A stretch of DNA of 64,000 nucleotides from CAYMPH01 sp964392365 (GTDB lineage Bacteria > Spirochaetota > UBA4802 > UBA5550). Made by a program: the position numbers and the translations under genes. Below are positions 54,902-63,876 of this stretch, piece by piece. Each line of letters opens with the position of its first letter. The stretch's first letter is position 1. Below the pieces are notes generated by a model. The model was not told where the DNA came from, made no database searches, and saw only the letters and a list, made by a program, of their open reading frames with translations. The stretch spans positions 1 through 64,000 of the forward strand of contig CAYMPH010000001.1 in assembly GCA_964392365.1 (NCBI GenBank), given 5' to 3'.

Positions 54902-56326
54902 TCAGTTTATTTCAAGCGTTATAATACATATATCATCATCAAAATTATCATGGCTGCAGAATGAAACCAGTTCTTTATAGATAAGTGCTGCCAGATCCGC
55001 ATCTTCTTCAGTTTTAAAGCCGGATAATTTTTTAATGAGCTCGTTTTTTCCGAATTCTTCCCCGTTAATACTCCTGGCCTCGCTGAGCCCGTCTGTATAC
55101 AACAGTAGCCTGTCGCCTGATTTAAGCTTAATAACCTTTTCCTCGAATTGAATGTTCTTGATTATACCCATAAACTTACCACGAGAGATGAGCTCAGTGC
55201 ATATGCCGTCCCGAACCAGCAAAGGATAACAGTGACCGGCTCGTGAAAAGGTCAGCGTTTGGGACCTGTCATCATATACAGCATACAATGCTGTGATGAA
55301 GTTTCCGCTTGTCATTCCTACTATTTTGTCATTTATATATCTGATGAAATCAGCAGGCGAATTTTTTATCGAATCCGCAGTTTCAATTATGGATTTCAGC
55401 ATCCCGGTGATAAGAGCGGCAGGAACCCCATGACCTGAAACATCGCTGATGAATATTCCCTGTAAATTTGTTTCCTTAAAATTTATAAAATCGTAAAAAT
55501 CGCCGCCGATTTCTGACATTGGTTTATAAAAAGCGGATATAGCTGCTCCTGCAGGAACCGGCATTTTTTTGGGTATCATATTCAGCTGGATAATCCGCGC
55601 AAACTCGAGCTCCTCGTGAATTTTTTTATTTTTATCTTCAATATATTTATTCTTTTTTTCCAGAATAATCCTTGAATAAAACTCTCTGAACCGCAGTCTT
55701 TCTGTGATTTCACCCATTATCGAAAATACAACAATAGCAATAAGAATATTGGAAAATTCAGGTATAATAATATTTAAAGGAAAATCCTGAATCAGATACA
55801 GATAAAATATTATATATAAAATTACAATGGAATAAATCGGGAAAATAATTGTAATCCCGCCTGGCGCAAGGATATATATTATAAAGATTATAAGTAAAAA
55901 TCCGTTAAGATATCCATTAAATACAGCAGGTTCATTCAGCTTTATGATAATTGAAGTTATACCGCACATCAATACAACAAGACTCATCAAATTTATAATA
56001 TATAATAATTTAATTAAATTTTTTTTTTGTTTAAACGGACTTATTACTAATGCTAAAGTTAATGCTGCAATAATTATATACTGAAAACGCCAGTATAACA
56101 CTGCAACTGGCATTTTCATAATAAAAATTTCCTGATATGACAGAAATCCTGCTATGAAAATTCCGGTAATGGATACTACTATCAGATTCTTTACATTTCG
56201 GCTTCCTGGATTATCTTTATATAATTCTCGAATTTTTTTTACATCTTTATTATTGCCATCTAAATTAATATCATCTCGCAATAACGTTTGAAAAAATTTT
56301 AATAATTTAACGGAAGGTATTCGCAT
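54902..56326 (-). CDS. Membrane SpoIIE/RsbU-type PP2C phosphatase
   Basis: The N-terminal half has about six membrane helices (for example ISPFKQKKNLIKLLYIINLM is followed by VVLMCGITSIIIKL). A coiled stretch (YIEDKNKKIHEELEFARIIQ) links it to a PP2C domain with QLNMIPKKMP, MSEIGGDFYDF, ISDVSGHGVPAALITGML, FSRAGHCYPLLVRDG and LLYTDGLSEARS; the metal-binding aspartates are kept. Such enzymes dephosphorylate STAS antagonists. The start is ATG 56326, with GAAGGG six bases ahead; upstream ATG and TTG codons lack this spacing. Confidence 0.88.
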   Translation of the reverse strand: MRIPSVKLLKFFQTLLRDDINLDGNNKDVKKIRELYKDNPGSRNVKNLIVVSITGIFIAGFLSYQEIFIMKMPVAVLYWRFQYIIIAALTLALVISPFKQKKNLIKLLYIINLMSLVVLMCGITSIIIKLNEPAVFNGYLNGFLLIIFIIYILAPGGITIIFPIYSIVILYIIFYLYLIQDFPLNIIIPEFSNILIAIVVFSIMGEITERLRFREFYSRIILEKKNKYIEDKNKKIHEELEFARIIQLNMIPKKMPVPAGAAISAFYKPMSEIGGDFYDFINFKETNLQGIFISDVSGHGVPAALITGMLKSIIETADSIKNSPADFIRYINDKIVGMTSGNFITALYAVYDDRSQTLTFSRAGHCYPLLVRDGICTELISRGKFMGIIKNIQFEEKVIKLKSGDRLLLYTDGLSEARSINGEEFGKNELIKKLSGFKTEEDADLAALIYKELVSFCSHDNFDDDICIITLEIN

Positions 56327-56445
56327 TTTCATCCCTTCAATATAAATAGTATCAGTTTGCAAATAATACTTTATAAATCGACTGATTATATTGATCTTGA
56401 TTTAGTATTTAAGCCAGTTTGGGTTCACTTTTCTTTTATGAAAAA

Positions 56446-56595
56446 CGGTATAGCATACTCTCCAAAACCATTTCTTTTCCTTTAAAACATTTTCTAAATT
56501 TTATATGGAACAAATACTATGCCGACGGTTAGGAAAGCACCGGCTGGCTTATCTTTTCCTTTTCTTTTTAAGAATTTTCGGTATAATATCAGAAA
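56446..56595 (+). repeat. Dispersed structured repeat, copy 3 (internally deleted)
   Basis: It begins CGGTATAGCATACTCT, matching copy 1, then jumps directly to CCAAAACCATTTCTTTTCC of copy 2, so about 175 bases are missing between two CTCT stretches. The 3' part aligns with copy 2 through the GACGGT...ACCGGC hairpin to TATCAGAAAG. The deletion between short direct repeats looks like slippage. Confidence 0.8.
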
Positions 56596-56658
56596 GTTTT
56601 TCACAGCTCTCTGCCCTACAGGAGTCATAATACATTTTACAGGAAGCTAAAATCAAGT
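56593..56658 (+). repeat. Loose dispersed repeat (CTGCCCTACAGGAG type)
   Basis: AAAGTTTTTCACAGCTCTCT is followed by CTGCCCTACAGGAGTCATAA and then a GGAAGCTAAAATCAAG tail. The same order appears, with changes, at 63641-63699 and partly at 23649, 24315 and 63556. Function unknown. Confidence 0.55.
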
Positions 56659-56736
56659 AAAATTATTGACTTTCCGTGTACAATCCGCAAACGTTAATTA
56701 AATTTTAAAATTGGCAGTAATGATGAAACCATAATA

Positions 56737-56994
56737 ATGGAATATCCAAATGAAATGATGCCATTTATTATTCAAGATATCAAAAGGAATTATAATGTTA
56801 GTTTAAATATTCAAGCAGCCCCGTATATTCCTCACGATATGATTCTTGAGATGCAGAAAAAATATATATTATTTTTTTTAATATATAAATCCATTGAATG
56901 GATATTGAAATATAAAATGTTGCAATGGAGAATAAATGAAAATACTTTTATCTATAATAATATTAACTTTTTCCATTTCAGCAAGTGCTCTTGA
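56737..56994 (+). pseudogene. Possible gene fragment of unknown origin
   Basis: The frame runs MEYPNEMMPFIIQDIKRNYN, then IQAAPYIPHDMILEMQKKYI, and then turns into AT-rich sequence without protein character. The first 45 residues look protein-like, and the frame is open for about 10 codons upstream of the ATG. It overlaps the well-supported next gene by 59 bases. It may be the tail of a lost gene. There is no ribosome-binding site. Confidence 0.3.
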
Positions 56995-57631
56995 AGTGCC
57001 TCACCTCAATGGATTTATAAATGATTATACTTCTATTATTACTCCAATAGATAAAGTTTCAATTGAGAATAAAATCATAAATCTTGAAAAAAATAATTCC
57101 ACTCAAATTATAATACTTACCATCCCAACGCTTGACAATGAAGTGCTTGAGGATTTTTCACTCAAAGTTGCTGATAAATGGGTGAAAAATCAAAAGAAAA
57201 TTTATGATGGTATATTAATACTGGTTGTTAAGAACGATAGAAAAATAAGAATTGAAATAAGTAGAGGATTAGAAGCTAAACTTACAGATACTATATTGAA
57301 AAGAATAATTAACGAAAATATCATCCCGAAATTTAAAGAGGATGATTTTTCTGGAGGAATTGCTGCTGGTGTAGATGCCATCATCTCAATAATCAAAGGT
57401 GAGGTTGTTGGAGATAAAAGTTTAAACAATGATATCCCTTTAAAAATTTTCTTAAAGATAGAACACGAAATCAATCTTCCTAACCCAGAGATAGATAAGC
57501 CTAAAGTAGAAAGAGTCACAAAAAAATATGGTTATACATACCAGCAGTATAAAGATATGGCTGAAAAAATAGAGAAGGATGCAACACTTAAAGAGCAGCT
57601 GGGAGAAATCCTGCTAAATGATGAAAAGTAA
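56936..57631 (+). CDS. Exported TPM-domain protein (YgcG-like)
   Basis: A signal peptide (MKILLSIIILTFSISASA) precedes a TPM_phosphatase-type domain: FINDYTSIITPIDKVSIENK, IIILTIPTLDNEVLEDFSLK, VADKWVKNQKKIYDGILILV, IRIEISRGLEAKLTDTIL and FSGGIAAGVDAIISIIKG. The usual glycine-rich or transmembrane tail of the family is replaced here by about 75 residues of charged helix (TYQQYKDMAEKIEKDATL). In other bacteria such proteins act at the envelope or in photosystem repair; the role here is unknown. GGAG stands five bases before the ATG. Confidence 0.85.
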   Translation: MKILLSIIILTFSISASALEVPHLNGFINDYTSIITPIDKVSIENKIINLEKNNSTQIIILTIPTLDNEVLEDFSLKVADKWVKNQKKIYDGILILVVKNDRKIRIEISRGLEAKLTDTILKRIINENIIPKFKEDDFSGGIAAGVDAIISIIKGEVVGDKSLNNDIPLKIFLKIEHEINLPNPEIDKPKVERVTKKYGYTYQQYKDMAEKIEKDATLKEQLGEILLNDEK

Positions 57632-57939
57632 CTAAGCTTGAAAGTGGTGGTTGTCAGATCTTTCCTATAAGCTTCATTGAAGGATATTTATATTTTGACA
57701 CTAAATAAAAAATCAAATAAGCATTAGCCTCGTGGAAATCTCCTCTGTCGGTGCTGTTTATTTTGCTTTACTTGTTTAAAAATTTATTTTATATGAATTA
57801 TTTTATATGAAAAATCCATCTGCTGATTCGTTCATCACTATCTTTGGTGTTATATCTTTATCATAACGACCTGAAAAGAAGCGGATATTAAATTTTTCCT
57901 GTACTTAAATCAGAGTCAGCACCTTAGCTGGATTACATT
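57632..57939. other. Intergenic, no gene seen
   Basis: This lies between convergent genes. Neither a strong hairpin nor an open frame with protein character is visible. Confidence 0.4.
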
Positions 57940-59739
57940 TCACTCAATAAAGCAAACTCTATTCTTTCCACTTTGTTTTGCTTTATACAAGCCGTCATCT
58001 GCATACTTGACATACTCCTCAAATGATTCTTCGATTTTTGGAACACTTGAGTATACTCCAAAACTTGCCGAGATTTTAATTCCTGGAATACTTACCTGCA
58101 CTTGCTCAATTTCACAACGTATATCTTCAGCAACTTTTTTTGTACCAGCCAGGTTCGTGTTTACCAATAAAACAATAATTTCTTCACCACCATATCTTGC
58201 AATTACATCACCTGGTCTTTTTACCACCGAAAACACAGCTTTAGCACTTGCGATAAGTACTTCATCCCCTATTGGATGGCCATATGTATCATTGATATTT
58301 TTAAAATTGTCAAGATCAAACATAATTAAAGAAAAATATTTTTTCTCCCTGATTGAATTTTTAAATTCAATCTCAGCAGCCCTGTTAAAATACCTTCTAT
58401 TATACAGGCCGGTAAGCATATCGGTTATTGCAATCTTTTCAAGTTTATTATAACTTGCAACCAGGTCGCTTGTTTTTTCTTTTACTGTGTTTTCAAGAAG
58501 TATATTCTGTTCACTCAGTATCCTCTGGTTTTCTTTTGCCTGAAAGATAACTTCCTCCTGGGCTTTTTCCTTTTCTTTGCGGTAGGTATTTATTTTATTG
58601 GAAAGGGCAAGTGATGAAAATAATATTTCTATTATATTGCCAAAAATCAGAATATTGTTGGTAATCATATTTGACGGCAGTATATTTAAAGAATAAAATA
58701 TATAGATAATTATGGATATCAAAAAACTCGATGCACCGACTAATATCAATCTGGCACTAATGCTACCTTTAATTGAAAGATATGATAGGATGACTACTAC
58801 TGATAGATGAAAAATATTCGCAGTTCCATAACAAATTAATGAGCCCCAATATGGTTCTACAAACATAAGAACTGCAAGTATTAATTGGAAAAATGCCTGG
58901 TATTTGATAATACGGAATAAAACAGGATAATCCTTTTTTAGACTTAAGACAGAGTCAAGATATAGATACATCCATAAAAACCATAGATTATTAATGGACA
59001 ACCAATGAGCATTTAAAAATTTGTTATTTAGCAACTCAAATAAATAATTCCCATAAATTGTTGTATAAGAAAACAATAAAATTGAAAATGTTAAAACATA
59101 ATATAAGTAACCTTTATCCTTTGTCATTATCAGAAGAAATATATGATAAGCAATCATTATTAGTATAAATCCAAAAGACATAGCATATAATAAATCGTTA
59201 TAATGATTCATTGAAAATATACTTTCAGGAGTTCCTATATAAACAGGAACCCTTAAATGGTTTTTTGATTCTATCCTGAAATATAGTACAGAAACATCTT
59301 CAATTTTTTTGACATTCAAATCAAAAATAAATAAATTTGAATTAACCATTCTGGTAGAAAAATCCCTCAAACAACCTGTTTGATTTAACAATTTTCCATT
59401 TTTATAAAAATCTATGTACCATATTCCTGATTCACCTAATTGCATATAGATTTTTTCATCAGTATTATTCTTAATGTTTATTCGTATCCAGAAAGGATTT
59501 TTTGGCAATCCCAGATTAAGTATATCTTTATCTGATTTTTCAAATTTTGCCTGATTTTCAGGTTTAAGAACATCCTCGAAAGTTAATTTCTTCGTAGAAT
59601 CTTCAAGGAAATAAACCTGTTTACCCGAAGTTAATAATTTTTTTGCATCATTGATTTCAATAATAGTATTTGATGTTTCTGCTTGCAGGTTTAAAATCAT
59701 AAAGAAGATATAGAAAATTATAAATACATTTCTTATCAT
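57940..59739 (-). CDS. 7TMR-DISM diguanylate cyclase
   Basis: A signal peptide is followed by an extracellular 7TMR-DISM sensor (residues 25-175, with LGLPKNPFWIRINIKNNTDE), then seven membrane helices (about 180-390), a coiled linker, and a GGDEF domain (440-599). The active-site loop is RYGGEEIIVLL (GGEEI, residues 517-521), a common active variant. The RPGD five residues ahead is an intact inhibitory site, so product feedback by c-di-GMP is expected. AAGGA precedes the ATG. It shares its sensor type with the HD-GYP receptor at 41982. Confidence 0.9.
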   Translation of the reverse strand: MIRNVFIIFYIFFMILNLQAETSNTIIEINDAKKLLTSGKQVYFLEDSTKKLTFEDVLKPENQAKFEKSDKDILNLGLPKNPFWIRINIKNNTDEKIYMQLGESGIWYIDFYKNGKLLNQTGCLRDFSTRMVNSNLFIFDLNVKKIEDVSVLYFRIESKNHLRVPVYIGTPESIFSMNHYNDLLYAMSFGFILIMIAYHIFLLIMTKDKGYLYYVLTFSILLFSYTTIYGNYLFELLNNKFLNAHWLSINNLWFLWMYLYLDSVLSLKKDYPVLFRIIKYQAFFQLILAVLMFVEPYWGSLICYGTANIFHLSVVVILSYLSIKGSISARLILVGASSFLISIIIYIFYSLNILPSNMITNNILIFGNIIEILFSSLALSNKINTYRKEKEKAQEEVIFQAKENQRILSEQNILLENTVKEKTSDLVASYNKLEKIAITDMLTGLYNRRYFNRAAEIEFKNSIREKKYFSLIMFDLDNFKNINDTYGHPIGDEVLIASAKAVFSVVKRPGDVIARYGGEEIIVLLVNTNLAGTKKVAEDIRCEIEQVQVSIPGIKISASFGVYSSVPKIEESFEEYVKYADDGLYKAKQSGKNRVCFIE

Positions 59740-60115
59740 ATGCCATCCTTAATAAAGTAACTATTAATGAATCAAATTTAATTAACATTTACTGTTAGAA
59801 GACTTGAAGTCAAGAATAATAGTTACTTTTTTTGATGTGTCAGCAGCTTCAGAAGTGATATTTGTGAATTGACAAATCAAGAAAATGGAAAGACAAGATA
59901 AGTAAAATTTATTTTTTATCAGATTATATTCTGTTACTTGCCTAAAAAATTTAATTATTAATTCCTGAAATTATACATGATTTCAGGAATTATTGTTGAA
60001 AAAGTTGCCGATAAATTGCATACTGGTCCTTTAATAAGGGATTGATTACTTATTCTTTACTTCATTTTTATTTTTTATCATTAAACTTAGAAATAATTTA
60101 CAGGAAATAGATTAA
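59740..60115. other. Divergent intergenic region
   Basis: It should hold promoters for the diguanylate cyclase (minus) and the fibronectin-III lipoprotein (plus), and contains the hairpin at 59960-59991. No coding frame. Confidence 0.4.
59960..59991. terminator. Hairpin between divergent genes
   Basis: Perfect arms AATTCCTGAAAT / ATTTCAGGAATT with an 8-base loop. No T run follows on either side; it could be an operator or a structured leader of the 60116 gene instead. Confidence 0.35.
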
Positions 60116-61729
60116 ATGAAACATTCGGGAAAAAGTGCCATTATAACAGCAGCTTTATATAGTTCCATAATTATACTGTTTTTTTCAGGATGCAAATGGG
60201 GACCTGATTCTGCTGATCTTGAAAAAAACGTATGGGACAATACAACAGTGGAAGCGCTTAATGCCCCGACATCCCTTGAGGCTTCTGCCGGAATACATGA
60301 AACAAAGATTGGATTAAAATGGGAACGTGTAAGTAATGCTGATTCATATAAATTGTATAGATCCGACAATCCAGATACAGGTTTTACAGAACTCTGTTCA
60401 TTACGCGAAACTGAAATAGTACCGATTACGTTTATTGAAAACAGCGGGAGTACAGCACCGCAGATAAATGCCCCGGAGTTTACATCTGATGTTGATCTGC
60501 GGCAGAAAAATATTTTTACTGGAGCTTATTCTGAAGGGATCTTTATTCTTGGTTCGCAAACAGCTGCTGTCAATATTACTATTGATGATGAAACAAAAAC
60601 AGTGACATTTGCAGGCGGCTGGTGGGGGAAAACCTATACTCAGAATGATATTGTTACTGCAATTAATACCGCATTTGGAAGAACTGTATGTACAGCTTAT
60701 ACTGTCAGCAGTACAGTTGAGTCCGAAAAAAAGCGGCTGCTGAAGATAAAAACGGACCGTACAGCCAATATTGGCTCGATTATTCTGGTGAACAAAACAA
60801 ATCTTGTGCTTTATTCAGCAATTTCAACTTTACTGAAATCAGGTATCGGAAAATCAGGAACAGTTAAACTTGATCCTGAGAATATACCTGGTCAGACTGG
60901 AACACCATCAACATATTCTTATTCATATATTGATGAAAATATAGCAGCAGGGACACATTATTTTTATAAAATAAAGGCATTTAAAGATTCAGGTATTGAA
61001 AGCGGTTTTGCCAATACATCTGAAGGATTTTTATTAATACCCGGAGCTCCGGGTGTACCAAAAAATATACAGTCAGACTGCCAGGACAATAAAGTTATAA
61101 TAAGCTGGGATTCTGTTTCCGGAGCAACCAGCTACAAGGTGCTGAGATCTAAAAAACAAAGCGGAGAATATTCGATAGTTTCCGGAACCGGCGGCATAAC
61201 AAGCGCCGTTTATGAGGATACTTCTGTCCCGCCGGGTATGTTTTATTATAAAATTGCTGCTGTAAATTCGTATGGAGAGGGGGGACACACTACTCCATAC
61301 GGCGCCTACCGGAAAAAGGTTACTGATGTCGAATTTTTTCAGGAGTTTATGAGAGCTACAAAAGTGTCGCAGGATAAAATCCCTTCAATGGGAGGATTCG
61401 GCAACGACACAATAAACGGCGATGTTTCCGGAACCTGTTTGTATAATTCAGGCTGGATAACTTTTATGAGTGAGGTTGGCGTTACCATTACTTATACAAG
61501 CTATAGCGACAATTATATGGTTTTTAATGGCGAGGTATTTACTGATATTAAAAATATAAATTCTCAAAGCGGTACGTTAAGAAAAAAAGTTAATATCGAC
61601 GGTATCTACAAAGGATACGTTGACCACTTTTTAGAGATCAGCGGCGGAAAAGCAAACGGCGGATACTACACCATTTTTCAAGATGGAAATAGTTCAAGCA
61701 GTAATACTCCCTGGAATACAGCCTATTGA
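60116..61729 (+). CDS. Lipoprotein with two fibronectin type III domains
   Basis: The signal MKHSGKSAIITAALYSSIII ends in FFSGC (lipobox). The first FN3 domain (about residues 45-115, with KIGLKWERVSNADSYKLYRS) is interrupted by an insert of about 150 residues before YSYSYIDENIAAGTHYFYKI. The second (310-405) has VPKNIQSDCQDNKVIISWDS and TSYKVLRSKKQSG. The C-terminal 130 residues are Gly/Ser/Asn-rich beta structure. It is probably anchored at the outer membrane; the ligand is unknown. Confidence 0.8.
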   Translation: MKHSGKSAIITAALYSSIIILFFSGCKWGPDSADLEKNVWDNTTVEALNAPTSLEASAGIHETKIGLKWERVSNADSYKLYRSDNPDTGFTELCSLRETEIVPITFIENSGSTAPQINAPEFTSDVDLRQKNIFTGAYSEGIFILGSQTAAVNITIDDETKTVTFAGGWWGKTYTQNDIVTAINTAFGRTVCTAYTVSSTVESEKKRLLKIKTDRTANIGSIILVNKTNLVLYSAISTLLKSGIGKSGTVKLDPENIPGQTGTPSTYSYSYIDENIAAGTHYFYKIKAFKDSGIESGFANTSEGFLLIPGAPGVPKNIQSDCQDNKVIISWDSVSGATSYKVLRSKKQSGEYSIVSGTGGITSAVYEDTSVPPGMFYYKIAAVNSYGEGGHTTPYGAYRKKVTDVEFFQEFMRATKVSQDKIPSMGGFGNDTINGDVSGTCLYNSGWITFMSEVGVTITYTSYSDNYMVFNGEVFTDIKNINSQSGTLRKKVNIDGIYKGYVDHFLEISGGKANGGYYTIFQDGNSSSSNTPWNTAY

Positions 61730-61763
61730 AATCACCCGGATAAGGTATTTAAAACCTTAATCG

Positions 61764-61791
61764 ATATTGCGCTAAATGATTAGTGCAATAT
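61764..61791 (+). terminator. Hairpin after the fibronectin-III lipoprotein gene
   Basis: Arms ATATTGCGCTA / TAGTGCAATAT, 11 pairs with one G-T, and a six-base loop, 35 bases after the stop. The following TATTCC is only weakly T-rich. Confidence 0.5.
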
Positions 61792-61950
61792 TATTCCGGC
61801 TAAAGCAAAACAGAATAACAGGTCTTGTCCCCGCTTTTGGAGAAATCCCATAGAAAACGTACAGTATTATGGATTCCATGAATTACAGGAATTGTTCTAA
61901 TACAATCTTTAACTTCTCTAATGCTTCATTATATAATTAATGAACTTTTA

Positions 61951-63396
61951 TTATTTATTTAGAATTTTTTTTTCTTTATTCTGATCATCAGTTTTTTTAC
62001 TGTCAGCCGTCTTGAATGGAAATCTGTAGGCAGCGCTGATAGCGGCAATCCAGGTACTTTCACTCAGGAGAGTCTTCCCTTCGAGCCATTTTATTTTACT
62101 TGCATCCGGAACTTTTGAAGTATCATTATCAAATGCCTGACTTCTAAAAAAAACATGCATTGCCGCAGCAGTTACCTGTAAATTTTCTGTAAAGGCATAA
62201 GTAACACCAAAGCCGAGGGTGATTGCATCCAGTCCAATATCAACATCATTTGAACTTTTTTCTGTTCTTCCGCTTACTGAATAGGTACTGCCCGCACTTA
62301 TTTTTAACCCATTAATAATTTCATATTCAATAGCAAGGCCCACATCATAACCGTCGTTAAATTTTTGTGAGATTATTTCGTTGTACTGATCAGTTCCCCA
62401 ATCAGTTGCTTTATTAAAAAAATATGTAAAATCGATTTCAAGCTTCAATTTTGAAAAGAAAAGATATGAAATTCCGATAGAGGCAAGCATTGGCATAGTT
62501 TTTTTAGAAACAGCACCATTACTATAGCTTTCAAGACCTTTTCTTACATCTTCCATGTCCCAAAGTTTTTTCGGTACTTCCATAATCTTGGTATTATTTT
62601 TAACCTCAAGCGGTGTGTGATATTCAAATTTCATTCCAATGTTCATATCTGGAAGCGGCCTAACATGAGCACTTGCAATAATAGAGGATGCAAATCCATC
62701 CGCGGTCATTGAAATCCGCATGTCTGTTACATCTGCCGGATTTATACCGGGACCGGAACCTTCTATCCAGTGAAATTTTATTTCTGCAGTTTGCATGAAA
62801 TAAACAAACCGTGCGCCAAGAGCAAAAGAAAGTTTATTATTTATCTTGTATGCGCCGCCCAAAGAAAATCCAAGCATTGCCTGCATGCCTTCCATTGAAA
62901 TATTTGATTTATAATTTAAGTTTTCAAATCCTCCTGAAAGGGCAGCAAGATATCCAAGGGCCAGAGTATCAAACATCGGGAGGCCATTATTAAATGAGGC
63001 ACTCGCACCTGCTCCAATAATCCCAAAGCCTCCAAATATTGCCAAGTCTTTTGATTTATAAACAAAATATATGTCGGGATAAAGAAATGTGGTTGCTGTT
63101 CCATTATACTTCTGATCTGTAGGAACAGCTACATAGGTCTGAATCACCTTTGAAGAGTTTCTGACTTCCCGCTGATCATTAATATACTGGTCGCTTATGT
63201 AAAGGTGCACCCCGTCTTTTAAAAATGCTGTACCTGCGGGATTAAAATAGACAGCGTCAACCTCTGTACTTGCATTTCTATTTACTGTCCGAATAAATTC
63301 GGCACTCTGATTCTGGTTTTGATAAATTCCTGCTGCGAATATTGATACTGGAGAAATAACAATTAAAAGGAGACCGGATAGTAGAATGTGTTTCAT
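61951..63396 (-). CDS. FadL/OmpP1/TodX-family outer-membrane transporter
   Basis: A signal peptide (LSGLLLIVISPVSIFAAG) precedes a 460-residue beta-barrel. The NPAGTAFL motif near residue 50 (VDAVYFNPAGTAFLKDG) marks the FadL family, where the N-terminal hatch domain gates uptake of fatty acids and other hydrophobic molecules. Alternating strands continue to the end, but the last residues (DDQNKEKKILNK) are a charged tail rather than the usual terminal aromatic. AAGGA stands six bases before the ATG. It fits with the acyl-CoA enzymes and PlsB in this window. Confidence 0.88.
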   Translation of the reverse strand: MKHILLSGLLLIVISPVSIFAAGIYQNQNQSAEFIRTVNRNASTEVDAVYFNPAGTAFLKDGVHLYISDQYINDQREVRNSSKVIQTYVAVPTDQKYNGTATTFLYPDIYFVYKSKDLAIFGGFGIIGAGASASFNNGLPMFDTLALGYLAALSGGFENLNYKSNISMEGMQAMLGFSLGGAYKINNKLSFALGARFVYFMQTAEIKFHWIEGSGPGINPADVTDMRISMTADGFASSIIASAHVRPLPDMNIGMKFEYHTPLEVKNNTKIMEVPKKLWDMEDVRKGLESYSNGAVSKKTMPMLASIGISYLFFSKLKLEIDFTYFFNKATDWGTDQYNEIISQKFNDGYDVGLAIEYEIINGLKISAGSTYSVSGRTEKSSNDVDIGLDAITLGFGVTYAFTENLQVTAAAMHVFFRSQAFDNDTSKVPDASKIKWLEGKTLLSESTWIAAISAAYRFPFKTADSKKTDDQNKEKKILNK

Positions 63397-63409
63397 GAAA
63401 ATCCTTAAT

Positions 63410-63436
63410 ATATATACTCTCTAAATAAGTATATAT
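63410..63436 (-). promoter_or_regulatory. Palindromic operator candidate before the FadL-like gene
   Basis: ATATATACT and AGTATATAT form perfect 9-base arms about 9 bases apart, just upstream of the ribosome-binding site. It could be an operator or an AT-rich promoter region. Confidence 0.35.
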
Positions 63437-63640
63437 GTTTTAAATTATGTATTTATACAATTTTGTTTTTTTACAATTAGTGTTTTGTAAACAGGTTACT
63501 TTTATCAATAGGGGAATTTGAGCAATTAAAGCAGAAATTTTTACGGAACACCCATTTGAAGGAGTCATAATGCAGATTGTATGCTGCTATTTCAAGTATA
63601 ATTCGAATTTTCACATCTTAGTAAATTCCAATATAAAAGA

Positions 63641-63699
63641 AAAAAGTTTTCCACAGATTCCTGCCCTACAGAAGACATACTGAATTTTATAGGCAGCAA
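63641..63699 (+). repeat. Loose dispersed repeat (CTGCCCTACAGGAG type)
   Basis: AAAAGTTTTCCACAGATTCC, CTGCCCTACAGAAGACATAC and a GGCAGCAATAATATTTCACAGG tail match the copy at 56593 in order. Another piece (GGAGTCATAATGCA) is at 63561. Confidence 0.5.
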
Positions 63700-63876
63700 T
63701 AATATTTCACAGGAACTATTATAACCCGGGAAATGATATTTGCTGAAACATCTATAAATGCTTTGAGGATATTTAAGGGTTGATATCAAGTCCATGTGCA
63801 AAATTCGGCGGCTTAAAATATGCTATTTGATACTTGCAGAATTTCAAAGACAAAAAATAAACGGGATGATCAATAT

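Larger units (their letters stand above)
63397..63876. other. Upstream region of the FadL-like gene, with decayed repeats
   Basis: It holds the palindrome at 63410-63436 and two pieces of the loose CTGCCCTACAGGAG-type repeat (63556, 63641). No gene is seen; a 69-codon minus-strand frame here lies on the repeat. Confidence 0.45.

Noticed and set aside
63592..63801. 69-codon minus-strand open frame
   Set aside because: It covers decayed repeat sequence and has no ribosome-binding site or recognisable domain.
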